NCBI GenBank assembly: GCA_964392615.1 | Contig: CAYMRB010000042.1 | Location: forward strand, 1 to 36,452 | Direction of reading: 5' to 3' | Length of the DNA: 36,452 nucleotides | Source of the DNA: CAYMRB01 sp964392615 | GTDB taxonomy: Bacteria; Planctomycetota; UBA8108 | Part shown: piece by piece, positions 1 to 5,096 of the stretch | How positions within the stretch are numbered: position 1 is the first letter of the stretch | How the letters are laid out: every line of letters begins with the position of its first letter | Notes under the pieces: generated by a model | What the model was told of the DNA's origin: nothing | Databases searched by the model: none | What the model saw: the letters and a program-made list of their open reading frames with translations, nothing else | Translations under genes and position numbers: made by a program

Positions 1-627
1 GAGAAGCTGCAAGTCGATCAGCGCCGCGACCTGTCGCGAGACGCGTGAGCGCACCGCGTCGACGTGCGCGTCGAGCACCGGCCGCACCGGAGCGTTGTCA
101 GGAGCATCGCATCGACCGCGCTGCAGTCCACGCACGGCGCGCAACGCCTCGAGCACTGACACGGGAACCAACTCGTGCTCCGCGCCCCACCGGAACACCT
201 CGCGGATGCGTCGCACGTGCTGGTTGATCGAGCGCCGAACGAACCCCGATTCGATGAACTCCTCGCGGATCGACCTCAACGCACTCGGGCCAAACGCGAT
301 CGCCGGCGTCTCGCCGTAGCGCGCGCGCAGTGGACGCAGCGCGATAGTGAACAGCCCGAGCTCGCTCGTCTGTCGGCCATCCGGCTTGCGGTAGTGCTTC
401 TCCGCGTGCAGCCAGAAAGCCGCCAGCAACTCCTTCACCGAGATCGGGTCGTCGACTGACGCCGGCGCACTTGCGATGAGCCCAGCGATGATTCGCTGGT
501 ACGCTTCTCGACTCTCTTCGCTGCCGTAAACGCCGAGGTAGATGCGCTTGCCGTTGATCTCGACGAGAGCGAGGTCGGACTCGTTCTTCCGTCGCGATCG
601 ACGGTACTTCGGGATGCGTTGGGGCAT
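1..627 (-). CDS. Tyrosine site-specific integrase, N-terminal part (cut by window edge)
   Basis: Reading the minus strand from the ATG at 627 gives 209 codons without a stop, running off the window at base 1. The product begins MPQRIPKYRRSRRKNES, then has an INGKRIYLGVYGSEESREAY segment and a helical SAM-like core-binding region ending in RSINQHVRRIREVFRWGAEH and a VRPVLDAHVDAV segment. This matches my memory of planctomycete-type tyrosine recombinases, where the next stretch would hold the first catalytic arginine (a TGMRPGE-like motif). So the catalytic R, H-x-x-R and Y residues all lie outside the window and activity cannot be judged. The gene reads away from a tRNA-Arg whose 3' end is 95 bp upstream, as for integrases of genomic islands that use tRNA 3' ends. 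Seen: the frame and motifs. Known: family behaviour. Inferred: the island lies to the left. Confidence 0.85.
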   Translation of the reverse strand, partial: MPQRIPKYRRSRRKNESDLALVEINGKRIYLGVYGSEESREAYQRIIAGLIASAPASVDDPISVKELLAAFWLHAEKHYRKPDGRQTSELGLFTIALRPLRARYGETPAIAFGPSALRSIREEFIESGFVRRSINQHVRRIREVFRWGAEHELVPVSVLEALRAVRGLQRGRCDAPDNAPVRPVLDAHVDAVRSRVSRQVAALIDLQLL

Positions 628-629
628 GG

Positions 630-652
630 CCTGTCCGGTTCCCTGTCCGGTT
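630..652. repeat. Two direct copies of an 11-bp sequence just upstream of the integrase start
   Basis: CCTGTCCGGTT occurs at 630-640 and again at 642-652, so two perfect 11-bp copies are separated by one base immediately before the integrase ATG (625-627 on the minus strand). The placement would suit an operator, an integrase arm-type site or replication slippage. No SD-like sequence stands out in the copy next to the ATG. Confidence 0.7.
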
Positions 653-691
653 CTCGCCACACCCGATCGCCTACTCGGCCGATCGTGGGAT

Positions 692-708
692 GCGGAACTG
701 CGTTCCGC
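692..708 (-). terminator. Short hairpin 3' of tRNA-Arg
   Basis: GCGGAA and TTCCGC form a 6-bp stem around a 5-base loop, 15 bp past the encoded CCA end of the tRNA. There is no U-tract, so it may aid tRNA 3' processing or be a weak terminator. Its place between the tRNA and the integrase also means it could be part of the attachment region. Confidence 0.35.
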
Positions 709-722
709 CTCGAGAGTTAAGT

Positions 723-799
723 TGGTGACCCCGGCAGGACTCTAACCTGCGACCTGCTGTTCCGGAGACAGCCGCTCTATACAACTGAGCTACGGGGCC
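723..799 (-). tRNA. tRNA-Arg, anticodon CCG, CCA encoded
   Basis: The minus strand folds into a complete 77-nt cloverleaf. The acceptor is GGCCCCG with CGGGGTC (one G-U at 2-71), discriminator A73, and CCA encoded at 725-723. The D arm is GCTC/GAGC with a 9-base loop, the anticodon stem is GCTGT/ACAGC with loop CTCCGGA giving anticodon CCG, the variable loop has five bases, and the T arm is GCAGG/CCTGC with loop TTAGAGT. A20, a known arginine identity base, is present. Oddly, position 19 is U (base 781) and position 56 is A (base 743), where nearly all tRNAs have G19 and C56; the two changes would keep a Watson-Crick elbow pair. A good promoter lies upstream and an integrase gene lies 3', marking this as a probable island insertion site. 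Confidence 0.93.
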
Positions 800-822
800 C
801 GGTTCGTCGTTCGTGGATGCGT

Positions 823-851
823 ATCGTATGAGTTCCTACAACGCAAGTCAA
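823..851 (-). promoter_or_regulatory. Sigma-70-type promoter for tRNA-Arg
   Basis: On the minus strand TTGACT (851-846) and TACGAT (828-823) are separated by exactly 17 bp. Transcription would start near 815, giving a leader of about 16 nt before the tRNA at 799. Confidence 0.6.
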
Positions 852-908
852 CCGACCGTGACATCGGACACTTGGACACGCAAACGCGACGATCGACTTC
901 CTTGCCGC

Positions 909-937
909 TTGGCAGCCGACCGGACACTCGCTATCAT
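909..937 (+). promoter_or_regulatory. Sigma-70-type promoter for the EIIA-holA pair
   Basis: TTGGCA (909-914) and TATCAT (932-937), each 5/6 to consensus, are separated by 17 bp. The predicted start near 944 lies about 44 nt before the GTG of the EIIA gene. It is divergent from the tRNA promoter, with 57 bp between the two -35 boxes. Confidence 0.6.
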
Positions 938-987
938 TTTCGATTCGGCCGCGTGGCCATCGTCGTCCTTCTTGCCCGCGTCGTCCC

Positions 988-1506
988 GTGAACTTCCGCC
1001 GCTTCCTCAATCCCGCGTCGATCTGCCTCGAGCTGTCGACGCGTGCCGAGCCGGACGGTCCGCTTCCCGACGATTTCTCTCCGACGGACCCGCGGAATAT
1101 TCGTAGGCTCCACGAAGAGATGCTCGACGAGCTTTCGCAGCTCCTCGACCAGAGCGGCCAGATCGCGAATCCGCGTCGGCTGACGCGCGACCTGCTGCAA
1201 CGCGAGAAGCAAACCCCGTCGGGCATCGGCCAGGGAATCGCGATCCCCCACATCCGCACGATGCAGGCCCGCAGCTTCGCCATGGCCTTTGGCCGCAGCT
1301 CGCCCGGCGTGCCGTGGAGCGGCTCCGAGGATGACGAGCCCGTTCACTTATTCTTTGCGATGGCCGCGCCGCCTCACGACGACAGGACCTACCTCAAGGT
1401 CTACCGCTCCCTCGCCACAGCGCTTCTCGAGCCCCATGCGATCGAAGCCCTCCTATCCGTCGAGGACCCCGGCGAAGTCCTCCGTGTCCTCAAAGGGGTC
1501 GGTTGA
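988..1506 (+). CDS. PTS EIIA-type (fructose/nitrogen, PtsN-like) domain protein
   Basis: This 172-residue protein has the EIIA-Fru/Ntr fold signature: a helical start, then TPSGIGQGIAIPHIRT, in which His88 of the IPH motif aligns with the phosphorylated histidine, then a VHLFFAMAAPPHDDRTYLK segment and a C-terminal helix. Such proteins accept phosphate from HPr/NPr and usually act as regulators when no EIIB/EIIC is nearby; none is seen here. The start is GTG with no clear Shine-Dalgarno sequence, but no other ATG, GTG or TTG occurs in frame between the likely transcription start (about 944) and 988. An N-terminal extension of about 35 residues precedes the domain. holA follows about 63 bp downstream, probably in the same transcript. 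What it regulates cannot be told from the sequence. Confidence 0.85.
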   Translation: MNFRRFLNPASICLELSTRAEPDGPLPDDFSPTDPRNIRRLHEEMLDELSQLLDQSGQIANPRRLTRDLLQREKQTPSGIGQGIAIPHIRTMQARSFAMAFGRSSPGVPWSGSEDDEPVHLFFAMAAPPHDDRTYLKVYRSLATALLEPHAIEALLSVEDPGEVLRVLKGVG

Positions 1507-1569
1507 GGTAATCTGACGGCGTTGCACGGCAGCGTCCTCGAGACGCGGCCAACTCGAGGAGCCCCGCCC

Positions 1570-2673
1570 GTGTCGCCACCCGACAAAGACCCCGGCCTGC
1601 GGCCCGACGACCTGCTCGGTCGCACGTCGTGGGACGACATTCCTGCGATCACCGTCCTTGCGGGAGACGCCGAGCTGTTCAAGAGGCAGATCATCGAGCG
1701 CTTCGTCCGCGAGCTCTTCGGCGACAGCCCCCGCGAAGTGAACACGCTACAGGGCCCGCCCAACGACAAGTCCCTCGGCGACCTGCCGCTCGCCAACGTT
1801 CTCGACAACCTGCGCACGTTGAGCTTCCTCTCACCCCGGCGACTCGTCACGATCCACGGTGCCGATGCGTTCCTCCGCGCCCACAGCAAGGCCCTGGCGC
1901 CGCACCTCGAGTCCGGCTTCGCCGGCGGCCATCTGATCCTCTGCGTCGATCGCCGGCCCGACCGACGCACCCGTCTGGGCAAGGACATCTCCCGACGCGG
2001 CTGGCTCGTGTCCTGCCTGCAACCATTCGACCGTCCGCCGCCGTGGCAACCGAACGCGCCGGCCTGGGACAGCCCCCTCTCCCACTGGCTCTGCGGCCAC
2101 GCCCGCACCAAAGGCCTGCATCTCGATCCGCAGACCGCGTTCGCACTCCACGATCGCGTCGGCGCCGACCTTTCGCTCCTCGACGAGGAGCTCGACAAGA
2201 TCAAGATCTACCTCGCCGAGAAGGGGACCTCGAAGATCGACGCCGAGACCGTCGTCGCCGTCAGCGGCGACCTGCGCGAGGACTCGATCTTCGCCGTCGT
2301 CGACCTCTTCCTCGAAGGCCGTCGCGCCGACACGATCCAAGCGGTCGAGCGGCTATTCCGCAATGGCTACCACTCCGACAGCGGACTCGTCGTCGACCCG
2401 GCCGGCATCTCCCTGCCCCTGATCAGCACTCTGCTCAACCGGCTGCGCTCCCTGCGACGCGCCCACGCGCTGTCGAGGACCGGCGCCGGACCCGACGATT
2501 GGATCCGCGAGGGCGTCGTCCGCAAGCCGTTCCTGTCCCGCTTCCAACGCCAGCTGCGCGCGACGCCACCGCAGCGACTCGTACGGCTGATCGACCGTCT
2601 CTACGACGCCGACCGCGGCATCAAGACCGGCGGCGACCCCCGGCGCCTCGTCACGCTACTCGTGGCCGAATGA
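1570..2673 (+). CDS. holA: DNA polymerase III delta subunit (clamp loader)
   Basis: The product (367 aa from the chosen start) resembles HolA, the clamp-loader subunit that opens the beta clamp. It has an AAA+-like N-terminal domain with a degenerate P-loop (ITVLAGDAELFKRQI), an NVLDNLRTLSFLSPRRLV segment, HLILCVD, a middle region with GADLSLLDEELDKIKIYL, and a C-terminal helical domain with GDLREDSIFAVVDLFLEGR and the IKTGGDPRRLVTLLV end typical of the family. I start at GTG 1570 because GAGGAG lies 8 bp before it; a longer form from TTG 1522 (383 aa) lacks such a site. Length is near the usual 330-370. The stop codon begins a TGACGAAG tandem repeat. An essential housekeeping gene, it marks host chromosome to the right of the tRNA. 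Confidence 0.9.
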   Translation: MSPPDKDPGLRPDDLLGRTSWDDIPAITVLAGDAELFKRQIIERFVRELFGDSPREVNTLQGPPNDKSLGDLPLANVLDNLRTLSFLSPRRLVTIHGADAFLRAHSKALAPHLESGFAGGHLILCVDRRPDRRTRLGKDISRRGWLVSCLQPFDRPPPWQPNAPAWDSPLSHWLCGHARTKGLHLDPQTAFALHDRVGADLSLLDEELDKIKIYLAEKGTSKIDAETVVAVSGDLREDSIFAVVDLFLEGRRADTIQAVERLFRNGYHSDSGLVVDPAGISLPLISTLLNRLRSLRRAHALSRTGAGPDDWIREGVVRKPFLSRFQRQLRATPPQRLVRLIDRLYDADRGIKTGGDPRRLVTLLVAE

Positions 2674-2722
2674 CGAAGTGACGAAGTGACGAAGTGACGA
2701 AGTGACGAAGTGACGAAGTGAC
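2671..2722. repeat. 8-bp tandem repeat (TGACGAAG, six copies plus TGAC) at the holA stop
   Basis: Six perfect TGACGAAG units run 2671-2718, followed by TGAC at 2719-2722. The first TGA is the holA stop codon. As 8 is not a multiple of 3, the array places TGA stops in all three forward frames. Confidence 0.95.
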
Positions 2723-2746
2723 GCGAGGATCCACGGTCGAGAAACA

Positions 2747-2787
2747 GCGCAGGCCCGCGCCGCGGAATCCGCCGCACGGGCCTGCGC
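2747..2787. terminator. Strong hairpin between convergent holA and HEAT genes, probably bidirectional terminator
   Basis: GCGCAGGCCCG (2747-2757) and CGGGCCTGCGC (2777-2787) form a perfect 11-bp stem. The 19-base loop holds a second small hairpin (GCGG/CCGC). The T-rich flank is weak: minus-strand transcripts leave the stem as TGTTTCTC, plus-strand ones as TTCGATG. Its place between the ends of two convergent transcription units supports termination in both directions. Confidence 0.7.
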
Positions 2788-2824
2788 TTCGATGACGACG
2801 TCTACTCGACGCCGTCTGAGGACG

Positions 2825-3364
2825 TCACTTCTTCGTCGGCACCAGCTTCTGGCACGGGAAGCCCGGCACCGTCACGCCGCGCGCGCGCAGCGACTGGACG
2901 ACGGCCTGCTTGTAGTCCGCCGACGCCTTGTCGAGAGCCGCCTTCAGAATGCCGAGCGAGCGGTCGCCGGGGATCCGCTCGAGCGCCATGCGCGCGTCCT
3001 CGCGCAGCGTGGCGTTCGTCAACAGTGTGCCGATCTTGTCGATCGACGCATTGTCCTCGGCCAGCTCGGAGAGCATCCACAGGGCGTCCCTGCGCACGGC
3101 CTCCGATCGCCCGTCCGCGAGCAGGCTGACGAGCTTCGGGACCACCGCGTTCTTCTCCGCGGCGGCGCCGGGTCGCCCGACGTATCGCACGATCTTCCAG
3201 ATCGCACGCTTCGCCGAGCGCGCGACTTCCATGTCGCCCCGCTCCCACAAGTCGGCCAGCGGCACGACCGCGTCCGGGCCCGCAGTGCCCGCGTTCTGCC
3301 ACGCCTCACCGCGCACCTTGGCATCGCCTTTTTCGATCTTGGCGATCAGATCTTTCGTCGACAT
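2825..3364 (-). CDS. Small cytoplasmic HEAT-repeat protein
   Basis: From the ATG at 3364 (preceded by AAGAGGT at 6-7 bp, the reason for preferring it over an ATG ten codons upstream) the product is 179 aa. It consists of about four HEAT-like helical pairs, for example VVPLADLWERGDMEVARSA, VPKLVSLLADGRSEAVRRDA and LREDARMALERIPGDRSLGI, and ends FPCQKLVPTKK. HEAT arrays are protein-binding scaffolds and give no enzymatic function. There is no signal peptide. The gene starts 71 bp after the stop of the Tat-exported oxidoreductase gene and is probably co-transcribed with it. The same oxidoreductase-then-HEAT order is repeated at 5097-9073. A partner or assembly role for the oxidoreductase is only a guess. 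Confidence 0.8.
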   Translation of the reverse strand: MSTKDLIAKIEKGDAKVRGEAWQNAGTAGPDAVVPLADLWERGDMEVARSAKRAIWKIVRYVGRPGAAAEKNAVVPKLVSLLADGRSEAVRRDALWMLSELAEDNASIDKIGTLLTNATLREDARMALERIPGDRSLGILKAALDKASADYKQAVVQSLRARGVTVPGFPCQKLVPTKK

Positions 3365-3435
3365 GCTTTTACCTCTTGGTCTGATTCCGTTCACAGGCGC
3401 ATCCGCTCAGTTCACTCGATCGCTGTCTCGCGCGA

Positions 3436-4779
3436 TCAGAGGTGATACGGATGACGCTGCGGACGGCCCATCAGCCGGCGAGCCTGCGCATCGCCGACGA
3501 TCTCCTGCTTCGCCTGATCCCAGTGTAGCTTGCGACCGAGGACCAACGACAGGTTCCCGAGCACGCAGAGGTTCGCGACACCGACGGCTGCATCCACGTT
3601 CATGATCGTGTTGGCGCCGGTCTTGATGCCCTTGAACCAGTCCTCGAAGTGACCCGGGCTCTTGTACACGTCCTTCGCGCCTGGGCCGGGCTCCCACTCG
3701 CGAGCCTTGCGCTCGGCCCACGTGCCGCCGTCGCCACCCCAATGGTGGAACGTGCCCTTGTCGCCCGTGTAGACGGCGCCGTACCCCGGCCGGGAGATCC
3801 TCGCCTCGTTGCGACGGCGCTTCTCCTTCGGCACCGGGTTGCCGGGCTGGTTCCAGGTCAGGACCCAATCCGGATTCTTGAACGTGTACGTGACGCTCAT
3901 CTGGATGCCGACGTCCCACAGGCCGCTCGTCGGCACCGTGCCCTTGGCCTCGACCGAGACCGGCCCCGTGCCGTCCGCGCCCATCCACCACATCGCGCAG
4001 CTCATCACGTGCGCGCCGCGGTCGCGGATCTGCCCGCCGCCGGACTCCATGATCCAACGGAAGACGCCGTGGCAGTACTTCCGGTTGTACGGCCGCCAGT
4101 GTAGCGGGCCGAGCCATGCGTCCCAATCGAGCTCCGCAGGCGGAGCGCTGTCCGGCACGGGCCGGGTGTCGGCAGGACTCGGGTAGTGGAAGCAGTCGAC
4201 GCGACTGACGTGACCGATGTTGCCGTTGACGAGGTAGCGGTGCGAAAGGTACGCCTCCGGCTGGCTGCGCCCTTGCGAGCCGACCTGCACGGCGACCTTG
4301 TTTTTCTTCACCGCCGCGACCATCGCCTTGCCTTCCTCGATGGTGCAGTGCGCGGGCTTCTCGACGTAGATGTGCTTGCCGCATTCCGCCGAGTGGACGG
4401 TTTGCACGGCATGCCAGTGGTCTGGCGTGCCGATGACGACCGCGTCGATGTCCTTGCGCTCGAGCAGGGCGCGGTAGTCGTGATAGGGAGTCGCCCTCCC
4501 CCCCGTCGCCTTCAGGGCATTGCCGAGGCGGTTCTTGTCGACATCGCAGACCGCTACGACCTTGGTCAGCCCGCTCCTCTCCCGGGAGAGGATGCCGCGC
4601 ATGAGCCCGCCGCCCCGACCGCCGACGCCGATGTGACCGGTGACGATGCGCTCGTTGGCCCCTTCCTTCCCGTTCACGGCCAGGACACCGGACGGGACGA
4701 TGTGTGGAAGGCTGATGCCGGCCGCTGCCACCGCAGCACCTTGCAGGAATTTGCGACGTGCGATCCGCTGTCGTGCCAT
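3436..4779 (-). CDS. Tat-exported Gfo/Idh/MocA family oxidoreductase
   Basis: The 447-residue product opens with a twin-arginine signal (R8-R9-K-F-L-Q-G, then an AAVAAAGISLP hydrophobic stretch), so it should be exported folded with its cofactor. A Rossmann start (GHIGVGGRGGGLMRG), VAVCDVDKNR, the IGTPDHWHAVQTVHSAECGK segment and the family motif VEKPAHCTIEEGKAM follow. The lysine of EKP is the usual catalytic or substrate-binding residue. The C-terminal half has the alpha/beta domain with FRWIMESGGGQIRDRGAHV. Members oxidise or reduce sugars or sugar derivatives with NAD(P); the substrate here is unknown. The RBS AGAGGCGG precedes the ATG. Length is normal. A HEAT gene follows, and a perfect 10-bp inverted repeat lies 32 bp upstream of the start. 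It is a paralogue-like neighbour of the gene at 7775-9073. Confidence 0.92.
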   Translation of the reverse strand: MARQRIARRKFLQGAAVAAAGISLPHIVPSGVLAVNGKEGANERIVTGHIGVGGRGGGLMRGILSRERSGLTKVVAVCDVDKNRLGNALKATGGRATPYHDYRALLERKDIDAVVIGTPDHWHAVQTVHSAECGKHIYVEKPAHCTIEEGKAMVAAVKKNKVAVQVGSQGRSQPEAYLSHRYLVNGNIGHVSRVDCFHYPSPADTRPVPDSAPPAELDWDAWLGPLHWRPYNRKYCHGVFRWIMESGGGQIRDRGAHVMSCAMWWMGADGTGPVSVEAKGTVPTSGLWDVGIQMSVTYTFKNPDWVLTWNQPGNPVPKEKRRRNEARISRPGYGAVYTGDKGTFHHWGGDGGTWAERKAREWEPGPGAKDVYKSPGHFEDWFKGIKTGANTIMNVDAAVGVANLCVLGNLSLVLGRKLHWDQAKQEIVGDAQARRLMGRPQRHPYHL

Positions 4780-5096
4780 GTTTTCCGCCTCTTGCTCCCT
4801 ATTTGGCGCTCCGTCGAGCCACGGCTCGACGGGCTGTCAGAAGTTCGTTATGCCGTGATTCGTCAGCTGTTCTGCCCCGCGACGTCGAGCGCGAGATTCT
4901 CGCGATCCAGAACCTCCTTTCGTACTTCCTTCATCCCACAACCCTCCCATATCACTTGACACTCGGTCCCCCCGCGTTTCTTGCACGTTTCATTCCTTCG
5001 ACGCTCGTCGCTCGAACCCGGGGGGGCCAGCTCTGTCGCTGATCGGAGGGCGGAAAGGTCCACCCACATCGAGATTTTCCGCTATCGGCCGCATCC
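4780..5096. other. 317-bp gene-free stretch with a palindrome and a possible 23-codon leader ORF
   Basis: No conventional gene is seen. The stretch holds a perfect 10-bp inverted repeat (4811-4832). It also holds a minus-strand 23-codon frame at 4934-4863, starting MKEVRKEVLD, with GGAGGG 7 bp before its ATG; this could be a leader peptide or chance. I found no convincing promoter for the downstream oxidoreductase, although it should lie here. Confidence 0.4.
4811..4832. promoter_or_regulatory. Perfect 10-bp inverted repeat upstream of oxidoreductase, operator-like
   Basis: CCGTCGAGCC and GGCTCGACGG flank just two bases (AC). The spacer is too short for a comfortable RNA hairpin, so a binding site for a dimeric regulator is the better reading. 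It lies 32 bp upstream of the ATG at 4779. No regulator gene is seen nearby. Confidence 0.4.

Noticed and set aside
435..662. 75-codon minus-strand frame near the integrase start
   Set aside because: It is a shifted frame over the integrase. The integrase frame shows family motifs, this one is Ser/Arg-rich noise.
4956..4961. Perfect TTGACA on the plus strand
   Set aside because: No -10-like hexamer occurs 15-19 bp downstream and no plus-strand gene follows.
5013..5030. T-loop-like string CTCGAACCCGGG suggesting another tRNA
   Set aside because: No T-stem partner, anticodon arm or acceptor stem can be built around it.
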